The notes under the pieces are model-generated. The model did no database searches, had not been told where the DNA came from, and worked only from the letters and a program-made list of their open reading frames with translations. Below are positions 1 through 12,800 of a stretch of 64,000 nucleotides of DNA, one piece after another. Each line of letters opens with the position of its first letter. Position 1 is the stretch's first letter. The stretch lies in contig NW_004190479.2 in NCBI RefSeq assembly GCF_000224145.3, positions 108,878-172,877 of the forward strand. The letters are read 5' to 3'. Source of the stretch: Ciona intestinalis (taxonomy: Eukaryota; Chordata; Ascidiacea; Phlebobranchia; Cionidae). The position numbers were made by a program, and so were the translations under genes.

Positions 1-2890
1 TCGTTCGTGGATAAATAATTTAAGATTCCATTTTAGGCGGAACGGTGGACAAAACTAAGTTTACGAAACGCTTTCTAAGCGAAACCGCGAATAATTGGCA
101 ATATCGTCGTTAATAACGTCATAATCACACGTTTATGCGCTCACAATAACCCCATGGGGCTTCGCGCCGCGGGAATTTCGTAGCAGGAAACGATTCTCTT
201 GTTTCGTCACAATGGTTTATCTTATTCAACAATAAAGGCTTCGCGAGGTCGCCGCATAAATCGAACCAAACACCCAGGGGAAACTAAACTACTATCTGTT
301 ATTTATATACGTAACGAATAGTGACGTAACGTGTAATGACATCATGACAGCTATGACGTAACGAGGGATTTGACGTCATATTGTCAACCAATCAATACCC
401 TTAAACAAACAGAGCTTTATTACATAATAATGCTGGTGTAATTAAGTAATAACGGCAACTGTGACGTGACACACATCTATCTAATGCTCTGGCAATTTGT
501 TCCAAATGTTGGATTTCTAAATATTTTATGAAACGTTTTTTACTTGGATAGTTACAATGCCAGTTATTGTAAGGTATCGTTATTATGTGTTAACGGTATC
601 CCATCTTACCCCACAGTATTATATGGGATATTATGTGCTAACGGTATCCCATTTACCCCACAGTAATATACATTAGTAATCCGTGGTTATTGGTTTGTGA
701 GGTTTATAATCGGAAACAGCAAGTGTTTTATGTGTAGTTTGGGCTAGCACCACTCTATTAAACATTCATAAGTAACCACGCAGTCAATTTAAAGTGAAAC
801 ACAGTTTCGGGTCAGATAATCAATACGGGTTAAACAGAAACCTTATTAAATGCGAATAATGTGTGGCCAGTTTGACCGATTTTCCGAGTAATAGGGCCTT
901 AAAAGACGTAAAATTCGCGTTGAACAATCAAAAAGCGGGTCGTCTATCTTAGAACATTATGACGTCATAAACAAAATATGGATTCTCCGCAAACAAGTCT
1001 TTGTTAAAACGCGAAGATTCTAAACCGCAAATATTAAATTTCGATTTTTATTCGTTAAACACTGACCACCTCACAGAGACCTTTGTGATGTAATACCATT
1101 GTGACGTTTCCAACATGGCGGACGTCAATAATCTATCGAAATTTACAAGTATTGCTGATAGCAGGGACAAATAGAAGTGGGGAAATGCATTAGGAGACTA
1201 CCATGCAGTCTTGCAAGCACCATTTTGATAAGCGAAAGATAGCGTTTGCTATTTACGTAGCTTTGACAGCTTGAGACAAAAAACAGACCTTTGTTGTAAC
1301 TTGTAACCTACCGCACGCTTGTGTGACTTGTGTGTTTTACGTGATACTGGATAATGTATTATAAATACCATAAATGCTATAGTAGGTATCGGCGTATTGT
1401 AATATTATGCGCCATGTAGTTCTACATATAGGTAACTCATAGTACGATTTAAAATACACTTATATATACAATAGACTCTGTTTTACAAATGCCATTATAC
1501 AGTACAACACTTAACTACATTATACAAGTAATATTATGACCGTTAGTATAGTAACGCATAATGTACACCGGCGTCGTAATTTATATAAAATACGTCCTAG
1601 TATTAGTACAACGACCGTAAGTAAAGTCGGTGAAAGTTTTATGGCTGTGTATAGTGAAGCGTAGATTCCAGGTTACAAACTAGTAATAACTAACGTATGG
1701 GTATGTAGGCTAACATACCGCCTTTTGTACATAAACAGTCCAAGCAAATAGTAAGGATCTTTAATATCAAACGATCAGAACTATCATTAAACCTGCATTC
1801 TTAAAATCCATGCAATCCCTCACACTCTGGGATTAATCCTTTCAAAAACCCGCACCAATATAAGGTGCAATAAGCAATGATTTAATAGCCATTTATAAAG
1901 CATCAATAGAGCTTAAAACGGTCGATATTTAAGCCGTTATCTCATTTTTTGGTGAACCAATTGCTTTTTAATTGGTTGGCTTCAATTAAATATTCAATCA
2001 AATCGATTCCTTCGAAGTTAAACGAACTGCAAGAAACCTTCACACACAAAGTGCTTTATTGATAAAGTATTGGCTTCTTGAAGGATCTGTACTTGGCAAG
2101 AATAGATAAGCGTAAACGTAAGGTATATGTGGCGTATACTGTATACTACATGCCGTGTATGAGCGTTTATAAACGATTTTTAAGAAAATAATTTAATATT
2201 TCGTTTACCGAACTCCATTGTAACCGTATACTCACTGCCGAGTTATGACATTGTAGTAATGCATGTTCGTATATACTATGTACAATTTAGGAGTAACGGC
2301 GTAACGGCGCATTTTCGCTCACATTTTATTTAAATCCAAGTTTTAATTTCGAAATACGTTAATTAGTCGTTATGTGGAAACTGTCAACGTATACTGGCCG
2401 TTAGAAAGGTTAAGGAAATACGAGTAAATGATCCTAATACGCCAAATGCAAATATTGATCTTTCTTAAGCATAGCTGGGAGATGGAATCACACGGCGCAA
2501 ATCATTTAAGAACTGACATGTGCGACCCGCGATGTAACTTTAAACACGGAAGTAAAGCAGCAATGTTTCTTGTGACGTAACAAGGCCCATCCAAGGAACT
2601 CTCGATTCGATTTAAATTTTGGAAACGAGGAACAACAACCGCCGCGCGCGTTAGAGGTTGAGGGCAGTTTTGTCATTATCGTTTTCGATACAGAAGTTGT
2701 AAACGAAATAGATTTGACCCGTGGTATGCAATTTTGTACATTGGTATCATGTTGCCCACCACAGTGATTATAATAATGCGGGCCTACGCATATAACGCAT
2801 ATAACGGATATCATTAAATAGGTAATGTGGCAGTGAATAAAACTTGCCCACCAAAAGGGCGTTGTTAATTACTTAAAAAACGATCAGGAA
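1..2890. other. No supported gene; MITE ends near 560-675
   Basis: No exon chain could be built on either strand. Open frames here are short and lack splice logic or recognisable composition. Two tandem right ends of the CCCATCTTACCCCACAGT MITE family lie at about 590-675. If the exon at 3012-3249 is real, this stretch would be its first intron. Confidence 0.5.
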
Positions 2891-3011
2891 ATATGGGATA
2901 TTATGTGCTAACGGTAACTCATCTTACCCCACAGTACTTTAATCTCATCTAAAATACCCATTTTTTTAACACATAAATAATGAGAAATCTTAATCATAAA
3001 CATCCGTACCT

Positions 3012-3249
3012 CTTCCTCCTTAGCGTTGTTGTTATTCGTGTCTGGATTCATCGTGATTCGGTCGGTGGTAACCTCGGTTGAATGTAGCCTTCCAATACCG
3101 TTGCCCAAGGAAGGAATCTTGAGTGGAAACGGGTGCGAACGAAACTGGTTTTCCTTGCTGTTTTCAATCGGTTCTTCAGCAACTCGTTTACGATTTTGGT
3201 TTGAACTCTGCTGGCCCGACAAACTATGGAAAGTTCCTTCCGTCTTCAT
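3012..3249 (-). CDS. Possible first coding exon of an unrecognised gene
   Basis: An ATG at 3249 opens 79 codons of hydrophilic Asn/Ser/Glu/Lys-rich sequence with a basic patch (NRKRVAEE). It ends at a good donor (GAG|GTACGG at 3011). A TATAAAA-like box lies about 35 bp upstream of the ATG. Composition is more protein-like than neighbouring frames, but no continuing exon was found between 1 and 3011, so the rest would lie left of the window. The family is not recognised. The open frame continues past the donor to 2908 only through a MITE end. It could be a chance ORF. Confidence 0.35.
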
Positions 3250-4184
3250 ATAAAATACAGTTTAATACTATTTTCTTCTTTTTATACCATTCACTCATCG
3301 GTCGTTAAACTTCTGGTGTACTGAATGAAGCCGCAACGCACTGGACGAGCGCCTTTTTTCTCAAGGCAGAAGCGCCGATAGCAAAGAAAGCGCCCGACGC
3401 GATTTTTGTGCATTTTTTCGCGCTCGTTAAATTCTGGAATACGAGTCACGCTTCACTGAACACTGATGACCAGGTTTGCATTTAAATTATATACGACACA
3501 ATACGTCGCTTTGTGACGTATTAGGTATATTAAATATCCTCAATAACACAGTTGGCATTTTTGAACTACCGTTGTTAAAGTACAGTAGCTTTTAATATGT
3601 ATTTTGAAGTGACCCTTTTAAAACGTAGCTTAGACCTAAATTCAAACACACGTTTTGTTCTATAGCAGTTACAGCGTAGCTTCTTATAACGGCATATGTC
3701 GCTATATTGACACAGCTCATGTAATAGATATGCGGGCATGTTACGAGCGTTCAGCAGACTAATTGCTGTTGTGCGACTACAAAATGTGTTTTAAGCTTAA
3801 CGGTAAGTTTCACATAACGTCAATTTTATTTATTACTTCCGACGAGATTTTTATGTTCAAATTAATAAAACAACGAAAAGAAAGTAATTAATAGCAAAAC
3901 GGCAGTCGTTAAAACACGCTACAGGTAAAAGCTACTTCAGGAAGAGTGTCAAATAAAAACTTGACTGCCGAACCCAAGTACACAAATGTATAACATTATG
4001 TACAATTTAAGACAAAGCAATACCCAACAAAACTCATTTCGTCATCTGTACTTGTTTTGGCTTAATACAATTTGCAAATCCTGTGATTTAGCGTGAATTA
4101 TCTATTAATAAGCCGCGCATCTCTGTCCCCACCTTGCGGTTGAAGTAATCTACAAATAAAATTTCAAACTTTGTCGACTTATGC

Positions 4185-4290
4185 GAAAGATCCATACCAG
4201 ATTGAAAGTACCCGATCTCGGAAGTCAAGCAATCTTGGGTTCGGTTAGTACTTAAATGGGTGACCGTCTGGGTATGCTAAGTAAGGTATG
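4185..4290 (+). pseudogene. 5S rRNA-like pseudogene or 5S-derived element
   Basis: The sequence follows metazoan 5S rRNA almost end to end: CCATACCA near 4192, GAAAGTACCCGATCTCGGAAG, then a box-C-like GGTTAGTACTTAAATGGGTG and TCTGGGTATG. About ten bases between the two GATCTC repeats are deleted, and box C carries several changes. The ends no longer pair into helix I. This is a degenerate single copy 3' of DCTN6, not an array, so it is probably a retrocopy or the head of a 5S-derived SINE. Confidence 0.75.
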
Positions 4291-4384
4291 CATACATTTA
4301 AAAAATAAATATATTTATAATTAGTTGATTTACATCGGTTAAGATCTAAATTTAGGACACTATACAAATAGAATACTTCCCTTT

Positions 4385-4780
4385 AACAAGAAATTTCTCA
4401 AAACCAAAAGTTATGTCCGCTTATCCACACACTACAATAGCTTCAGTAACTCGACTGTGGGCATGGGAGTGGCAACCATGGATAAGTCATTCAAGTTCCC
4501 ACCCACCAGGATATAAATGACCAAACCAACCAAAAATCATGTCTGCTTATCCACACACTGCAATAGCTTCATCAACTCGACTGAGGGCATGGGAGTGGCA
4601 ACCATGGATAAGTCATTCAAGTTTCCACCCACGAGGATATAAATGACCAAACCAACCAAAAATCATGTCTGCTTATCCACACACTGCAATAGCTTCATCA
4701 ACTCGACTGTGGGCATGGAAGTGACAACCATGGATAAGTCACTCAAGTTCCCACCCACGAGAATATAAACGACCAAACCC
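4385..4780. repeat. Tandem array, about 120-bp unit (family 3), 3 copies
   Basis: Three near-identical units of about 120 bp carry TATCCACACACTGCAATAGC, CGACTGTGGGCATGGGAGTG and CCACCCACGAGGATATAAAT. The same unit forms a longer array at 8160-8695 and solo copies, including one that makes up PIGU intron 1. It lies directly downstream of the DCTN6 stop. Confidence 0.9.
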
Positions 4781-4915
4781 AATCTTTCATGATTTGGAAC
4801 TTTTATTTTGATATGAACAACAATACAAAAACAACATTATTAAATACAACAACAAAACAAATATCAAGGCAACGAACATTGCCTCCAAACATCTGTGTGT
4901 GTCTCATAGTTTTAA

Positions 4916-7117
4916 TCACGCAGGCTTATTTGGTTTAACAAGAAAATGATAATTTGGTAAAATTTTCTTCAAGAAGTCAAGTTGTGGGGTTTGAGACTGT
5001 GGAGAGAAAAACAAATTAATGAACATTTATCATTATGTTGGAGTAATGAGGCAATTCTGGCACGAATCCCAGGTCCCCCTGCAAGCGCAACATAGTACAA
5101 CCTTATGCAAATGGAACAGATTCAACAATTCATCCTCATTTACTGTTAAATAGCTTGCCCAAGAACACATACGCCCATAATGCCAGCAGCAGTGAGCTTT
5201 GAACCCAATACCCACTTTTTCTAATGTGATCACCCAACCAACCACTGAACCACATTCACAATCACACATAATGTGTCGGCCACTGTAAGAAACAAAATCC
5301 TAATGCAAACAACAATGCTCACGTAAATAAACAAAAAGCTTTTATAAACTGGTATAAAGTGTGGCCACAACTTACATAGTAAGCTCACATAAACCAACTT
5401 ACCGGCAACTTATCGTTGTTAATCCTTCGGAGATAATTATCCCCACAAATTATCGTATTCTCTGGAAGTATTTCTTCAGTGTTGACGTGACAACCAGCAC
5501 CGATGACACAACTGTTGGATAAAGTTGTGTTCGGGCCAACTCTTGCTGTGTTCACAATGTTAGTATAGAAACATATACTTGTGCCCACCTACGTATTACC
5601 GCCTATGTAACTTATTTTATTCTCGCGTCACGAGGCAACGATCATCAAACACAAGTGTTTTGTTTCATACACCTCGTGCCCGCATACAATTAGCACGTAT
5701 GTAACTTAGTGGGTGATGGTTTTTTCTGTATGGCTGACAATTTATACAACCAATTAGTGAGTTTTCTCGTACAAGGGAGCAAATCTAACATGTTCAAAAG
5801 TTTAAAAACATGTGTATATTGTTCTATTAAACTTAATATTATATTCTCATCAATAAAACACCATCTCACCCTTCGCTTCCAACACATTATTGTTTCCGAG
5901 CGATTTTCCTTCGAATTCTAAGTAAAAAATAAACAAAATTTTACAAAAGGTGAACACCATAACCTGAATGTTTATAAATCGCCCTCCAATTTTTAAATAT
6001 CTCTTTCATTAAACACAACTAAAGTTCCCACCTGATCCAACTTCGAACGTGTTGCAATTCCCAATGATTAATGGCGAGCTTCCCGTGACTCCAGGAGGGT
6101 TTCTGGGGATTAACATAACTTTATATATTCAATGAATAAAAAATTGCCAGAGTGTTTTGCCCTAGATTCCTAGTAGATGTGGTGGTGGGGGGTCTATTAG
6201 TGGGTTTTAATATTTTGTATTACACAGGCAAGATGATTTCTTAAATTATCTTAAAGTGCACCTGTGGCCAGTTTCTGGTAATTTAGATTGGAGTATTACA
6301 TGATAATAATGGTATTCTTTGTACATGGTAACTTGTAAGCAGGCATGAGGTGCATGAAACAGAACACACGTGTTATAATGACTGTTGTTAACCCGCCATG
6401 CCAGGTTTAATAAGTTGCATTTATACTAATAAAGAATTATGAATTTAAAAATGACAGAATATGATTTTTAAGCATCAATGTGTGTGATTTATAAAATATT
6501 GTCTTTAAATTAATATAGGACCAAAGATAATTACATTCTATGACATCACACCTGTTAATTATCCTTGTTTGTTCTTCAATAATATTCCCTTGTCCAATAA
6601 CAATGGGGCCATCTTTAGCGTAGATCCCAGCTTTAGGGTGAACGACACAGTTCGCCCCGATTGTTATACTGCCCTCTAGTGTTGCTTCTTCACACACCAG
6701 CGCGTCAGCAGCAACGATCGCATTCGGGCTAAACAATATTGATAAAGAATAAACGGTGGAGCAACGATTGTCGTTATAACAGGAGTGTTCTGTTTCATAC
6801 ACCTCGTGCCAAGTTACAATGTATATAACTTTGTGGGTGATTGTTTCAGTTTTTATTTGGGCTGAAAATAATAATAAAAAGAGAGTTAGTTAAATAAAGG
6901 AGTTTTAAGTTCTATGACACAGAAAAGCGAATGTGTCCTTGCGCAAGATACTTAACGAAAATTGCTCCAACTAAGTGGTCAGGGTAAAACTAATATATAT
7001 ATATGTTTTTATATTATCATTTGGGAATATGTTTAACATAATTTACCTTACAAAACGAACAAAAATATTTAAACTAAATAAAACTCACTTTGTTTTCTGT
7101 TTCCTCTGGCTTAACAT
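4916..7117 (-). CDS. DCTN6: Dynactin subunit 6 (p27)
   Basis: Six phase-consistent exons: 7117-7089, 6728-6552, 6102-6032, 5917-5870, 5545-5403, 4996-4916 (TGA at 4918-4916). They predict 182 residues; human DCTN6 has about 190. The protein is a left-handed beta-helix of hexapeptide repeats at the pointed end of dynactin, which supports dynein cargo transport. Diagnostic stretches are GPIVIGQGNIIEEQTRI, PLIIGNCNTFEVG, SCVIGAGCHVNTEE, LPENTIICGDNYLRRI and the C-terminal LDFLKKILPNYH. Exon 1 (MLSQRKQKT) is short but has a good donor (AA|GTGAGT) and the phase that exon 2 needs. An AATAAA (- strand) lies near 4807-4802. The introns carry SINE-like repeats. Confidence 0.93.
5630..5775 (-). repeat. 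SINE-like element with GTTATAAC-type tail module
   Basis: Reading + strand, the tail module (TTTCATACACCTCGTGCCCG) joins directly to the body (AGTGGGTGATGG, GTATGGCTGACAATTTATAC, ACCAATTAGTGA). This joint shows that the dispersed 98-bp repeat is the 3' tail of the SINE-like body seen elsewhere. It lies in DCTN6 intron 4, between exons 4 and 5. Confidence 0.7.
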
Positions 7118-7444
7118 GGTAACTTACATTTAATCTACATTAACCTAAACAACAAAACCAACTTTAAAGATAAGTTTACCAATGTTGGCACAATATGAAG
7201 AAATTCAATATGGAACTAAAAGTATAGCTACAAATTGAAAGGAGAGGTTTTATCTATGGTGACGCATGGCAAGGACCTGGTAATTAGGCCATAGGTTGCC
7301 CTACTTGCCTGTTACCACTAGATACCAAGGCGCCAAACCAAGTGGCAGGGTGGACAGGCCTGCTCTGGATTTCCTGCACCGCACAATTGTTAAAAAGGCT
7401 TTTTAGAACTTTTTGGCAATAAGAAGTAGTTAATTCATGATACG

Positions 7445-9216
7445 TCATTTCTTTTTGGGTTTTGCGCCAAAAAAACTTGAAATATTTTTCATTCCACTTT
7501 TGTCGACTTTTTTGAGCGCTTTTTGGGCTCGAGTTAAATTCTTGTTTTCTGAGTTAGTTGGAGATTTGACAAGTTTGGAGTAATCTTCACTTGCTTCAGT
7601 TTTCACTTTCTTAGCGCTCGGTTGATTCCCAGAACTTTTACGTTTCTCTATTCGTTCTGGTATCTTCAAATGTGTAGCGAGTTTCTTTGCCAAGTCAGCG
7701 TGAATATTTTCGCAAATAAGTCCGTATGCGTAACGTGTGTATGCATCACCTGGTGTATACGGAGTATGGTTAGTCTTATATATGCAGCTAAATAATATGT
7801 AGACTGGGATAACAGTAATTCCTATTTATCTCTTTGAATACGGTAGTGAAACTGAAATGAATTACACTTAAAAATGAAAATTAGCAGCAAAACAACGGTC
7901 AAAATAAAACATCCATTTGTATACCACTATATGACTTACATGCCCACACATTAAGTTGAACAAAATCTACTTCATTAACCCAAACACTGTCCGTGCTTTA
8001 TTCCACATGAATACTTATAATCAATAATTACCTTCAGTGTCTCCAATGAACAAGTCAGCTGACTTCAACGCATCAACGGTTCGTTCAACTTTGACTTTCA
8101 GCCATTCCAGTGTTTTTGTTTCATTGTATCTGTCGATAATTAGTAATTACGATACTACATTATGGTAGGCAGTAGCTTGACTGTGGGATTGGGAGTGGCA
8201 ACCACGGATAAGTCACTCAAGTTCCCACCCACGAGAATATAAATGACCAAACCAACCAAAAGTAATGTCTGCTTATCCACACACTGCAATAGCTTCAGCA
8301 ACTCGACTGTGGGCATGGGAGTGGCAACCATGGATAAGTCACTCAAGTTCCCACCTACGAGGATATAAATGACCAAACCAACCAAAAGTCATGTCTGCTT
8401 ATCCACACACTGCAATAGCTTCAGCAACTCGACTGTGGGCATGGGAGTGGCAACCATGGATAAGTCACTCAAGTTCCCACCCACGAGGATATAAATGACC
8501 AAACCAACCAAAAGTCATGTCTTCTTATCCACACACTGCAATAGCTTCAGCAACTCGACTGTGGGCATAGGAGTGGCAACCATGGATAAGTCACCCAAGT
8601 TCCAACCACGAGAATATAAATGACCAAACCAACCAAAAGTCATGTCTGCTTATCCAAACACTGCAATAGCTTCAGCAACTTGACTGTGGGCTTACACAAG
8701 TCGAGTTTTCAACCCACAAAAGAATAAAATAAATATAACTATTAATAAAACACATATCCAAACTAACCTATATGCAAGAAGGTCCACGCAACTTTTAGAG
8801 TCACAAACATTATCCAGTTGCTTCACATTTAATGCAGAATGCTCAAAAACTTTACCCAAAACTTCTTCTCCGTTTTCAGTTGAAAATATTTGATCCAGTG
8901 GCACAAATTTTTCCCTTGCGTTCGCACACAACGAAGGCAGACACATAAAAAGTGGGTCCATAGGCGTAACTATATATACTGTGCCGTCAGATTTTACTGT
9001 TTCGTTATTTATAAACCAAGACGAAAATTCGTCAGTATATTGGTTTAGCTCAAAAAGCTCAGTTTTATTTTCATCAGATGAAATAAGAAACTTAGTTTTT
9101 TCTTGCGTTCTTGGGTGTAGTAATGTTATAATTGAACATTTCCGACCGTTAGACATACATTTCTCAGGCAAGACGAATACTTTTGACGAATTTGCTGAAA
9201 TTATATTTTCCTGCAT
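7445..9216 (-). CDS. RNASEH2B: Ribonuclease H2 subunit B
   Basis: Three exons join in phase: 9216-8768, 8129-8032, 7749-7445 (TGA at 7447-7445), giving 283 residues; human RNASEH2B has 312. It is a non-catalytic subunit of nuclear RNase H2, which removes RNA:DNA hybrids and misincorporated ribonucleotides. Family matches are SSWFINNETVKSDGTVYIVT and PMDPLFMCLPSL in the triple-barrel domain, KTLEWLKVKVERTVDAL and YTRYAYGLICENI in the helical region, and a basic C-terminus. SGMKNISSFFGAKPKKK matches the human PIP-box tail, so PCNA binding is probably conserved. Intron 1 holds a tandem 120-bp array. The gene lies 328 bp upstream of DCTN6 on the same strand. Confidence 0.95.
8160..8695. repeat. 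Tandem array, about 120-bp unit (family 3), 4-5 copies
   Basis: Four to five near-identical copies of the 4385-4780 unit fill RNASEH2B intron 1 almost from exon to exon. Open frames running through it are repeat translation and were not called as genes. Confidence 0.92.
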
Positions 9217-9481
9217 CCTAAAACTATATACTTATCTTTATATCAACCTGCAAAATAACAGTATTTCACGAAGGTCTTCAATTCTACATTAGCGTGAAAG
9301 TTTCACAACAGGTAAAATCACAACGGCGCGAAGTGAAGATCAAATAGCGCTGTAAATTATGACGTCATAATATTTAGGCGGGTAGTGCTTGGGGTAAAGA
9401 AACGGTGACTAGAATCTAGATATAAATACCCCAGAAAACATGAGTTTGTTAGTTTTTCAAGAAGTTTTTAGATTAAAGCGT

Positions 9482-9720
9482 GGATGCTAGCCGCCGCCGT
9501 AGAACCGAGGTTAGCTCTTCAGTAACCACAGGTTACGGGATCAAGGCTGGACGCTGCCACCTTTGTGGCGTATGTGTGCTTGTACGAGACACTTGCTCCA
9601 ACCCAGTAGCCATTAAAGATTTTCCTAATTCTCAGCCTAAACAGTCACCTACAAAGTTACATACATGGTAACTTTTAGCAGGCGTGATTTGTATGAAAAA
9701 GAACATCCGTGTTTCAACGA
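9482..9720 (+). repeat. SINE-like element, near full length
   Basis: Head to tail: a Pol III B-box-like GGTTACGGGATCAAGGC, then GGACGCTGCCACC, GTGGCGTATGTGTGCTTG and TTGCTCCAACCCAGTAGCC, ending in the tail module (ACATACATGGTAAC ... GTATGAAAAAGAACATCCGTG). This is the clearest complete copy in the window. It occupies most of the 594-bp gap between TXNDC11 and RNASEH2B. A tRNA-derived origin is inferred from the B-box only. Confidence 0.7.
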
Positions 9721-9810
9721 CCCATTCATAGAACACACCCGTACATTGAACACTTTGTCATAACAACTGAACAAACTGAGTACAAAGGAAATTTATTGCA
9801 CCATTCATGA

Positions 9811-12800
9811 TCAAACAATGGGTAACATTACATCACTGAGTTCTTGTTTCACCAAATTAAATTCAAATTTCCTTCTCGATAAAACATCATCCAATCTAGC
9901 AAGCGAGTTTTTCCTCAAATATTCATCATTATGATGTTGATGTATGGAAGATAAAGATGGCACGGAACATCTTTTGCTCCCCACAACTCCTCTAATGGTC
10001 TCAGCCAACACCTCCATCATATTTATCCTCACAATCTCTTTCCTCATGCTGGGAACAAACTTAAATTAAAAAAAAACAAATTTAGTTTCAAAGGAAATAT
10101 GAAGGTAGTTTATCTAATCTTGGACCTTCAATCTTAGCAATTGCAGTCGTTATAACATGGGCGTTCTGTTTCATACACCTTCTGCCCGCTTACAAGTTAC
10201 CACAAATGTAACTTTGTGGGTAATGGTTTATATATAGCTGATAATTCGGACAACCCTTTGGTGACCACTGGGTTGGAGCAATTGCAGTTAAGTTTCTTGC
10301 TTAAGAACCTATACATACGCCTACAAAGGTTGACTAGTCATGCGAGAATAAACAACATAAATACATACGTTGCATTTTTAAAAATCACTTTATCATAAGT
10401 TCACCTTTTCATAATCCCAGTTAATTTGCATATTTCTAAGTTTTCCATGAATGCGCTGAAGCACGAATATTGCTTCGAGGTTGAGTGATCGTCACACAAA
10501 GCAACAACGATTTGAAGCTTAGTTAGTGGCGACGCATAATGCCATAGAAATCCCATTAACTTTGATGGGGTGAGTTGAACATGAGGTGGGTAACGTGTGG
10601 AATCAGATGATCTGGTGTTAAAATGTATAAAAATAAAAACGTTTTAAGACCTACATAACTATTTTTTGGACTTAAGACAGCAGTACACAAACTTTTGGAG
10701 TAATTACTAGAGGCTGTAAAAAATATTTATTTTTGGAGTGATTACTAGAGAGTATTTACCCCCAAACATCCTCCTATGGACCCAAAACAACAATAGGTAA
10801 GAATTTATGGGCAAATAATTACTCCCCAAACCTCCCCCTATTTACGCCACCCACCTATTAGCTGGATAGAACATCAAGGTGGGGAAAGATATTGCTTGGA
10901 ACGTAAGTGGAAGTTGTGAGTTAGTGTCAGATGAAACTGACACAATATCAAGGTTCCTTACACCTCTTAACAACCTCTTGAATGAAATAAGTTGATGCGA
11001 ATATTGTGAACAGAATCCACAGTAAGGGGAATGATGGTAGACTAGTGTGTCCTGTATAATATTATAAATGTCTTGAATGCAAAGAATTTATAAAGTTTTT
11101 TTATAAACCTGTGGGACATATCAATCAGGTATTGGATAAATAAATGTTATGCTGAGAATAATATGCAAGTCTATCTACCAACAACTGGGTATTCCTTTAT
11201 TTATGGATTTTGTAACATATCTGTTAGCAACAGTTTATATTCCACAACCATGCACAACATGTGTATAATGTTGAAACAACAGTTGTTGGTAATCCTTTAG
11301 CTGGTGGCAACCTAAAATTTTGGTTTCAAAATGTTCCTCAGGTCTTACTGAGACCCGCTGTCTAATTTAAAAAAAGAAAACATGTGAGTTGAGTCGAAAA
11401 TTAACTTTGAAAATGCGCGAAAACATGCTGTTTTCAAAAAAAAATTAGACAGCAGGTATAAGTGAGACATAAGGAACTCTTTGCTTACCGACAAACAACA
11501 CATTAAAAACATGGATTACCCCATGTTGGTTTTACAGCAGTTTTAATGCAAATACAATCCCAACCTTATATAAACATAGGCCAATATAACCATGACTATA
11601 AATATTCATAACAAATCTCATTCTTGCATTTCCCATGATATCCCAATCTCACCTTTGTGTTTTGATGATCAATCATGTCGATAAAATCTTTCACTGTAAA
11701 CTCCTTGAGTTGCAAAACATCCTCGTGACCACCAACTTTACCTCCATACACCTTCCTTGTGTTGCGCAATCTATCGCTTGTAAACTCCAGGATGAAGTCC
11801 ACTGTGTGAAGTATGAGTGGGTGGAAAAGGATAAGTTACATAACTATTAATTACTTGACAAAATTTGTTATTTATCTTCTTGAATACAGTAATAAAGATT
11901 AGGCAAACTAAAGAGAACAAAGAGAAGGGAATTAACAATAAAAGAGCAGTCGTTATACACACGCTCCAAAGTTACAAGTTTTAGGTAACTGGGTGCACGG
12001 GTAAACAGCTCATAAAGTTAAAAGTGAGCTGTAAAGGTCAAGTTACAAGTTGTATGGTTGGGAACTTGAGTGGCTTATCTATGGTTGCAAAGTTACAAGT
12101 TTTATAGGGACTAGGTGCATGGGTATATGGCTACATAGGAAAAGTATGTACCTACATTAAGAGTGACTGAGTTGTAAAGTTACAAGCCTGAAGCTAAAAG
12201 GTTTAGGTCAGGATGGTCATACCTACAAAACCAGGCACACAATATGTTTTTGCTTTGCAAAGCATGGCTAGTGATACCTCATAAAACTTAATTGCCCCCC
12301 ATGCCGACAACACCATACAGACAATTAATTGAATCTTAATATTAGACTTTGCACAGGAAGTCCCACTTACCAATATTCTGCTTTGTAAAACTTCCCTTCA
12401 TTAAATATTCCATTTCATTATGAATATCAATAATAACTGCATTGGACTTTGTGTCATCTACTTTAACAGCAGTAGCAAGTGCAGGATACTGAGTTGAATC
12501 AACCATAAGAAACTGCAGAGTACAATTGCTTCTACAGCCTAAACCGTTAATCTTGGTGTGGTTTTTATGGATATTGCCGCAGCAAATGTTTAAACGCGTT
12601 CTATGTTTGTCGTAAAACGACCGCGATTGCACACATGAGTGACTTTGTGTTGCTAATGCTTCAAAATATCCGAGTTTTAACAATCTGCGAAAAAATATCT
12701 CCTCGTTGTGGGGTGTTCGCGGGTGACTATCTCTTTGTAAACAGACATTACAAATACTTGGTTGTGATGTTACAATGGATGAACAATGGGTAGAAACTTG

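Noticed and set aside
2506-2814. 102-codon minus-strand ORF
   Set aside because: Cys/His-rich random-looking composition and no phase-compatible link to the exon at 3012-3249.
4185-4290. Functional 5S rRNA gene
   Set aside because: An internal deletion of about ten bases, altered box C and unpaired ends rule out a working copy.
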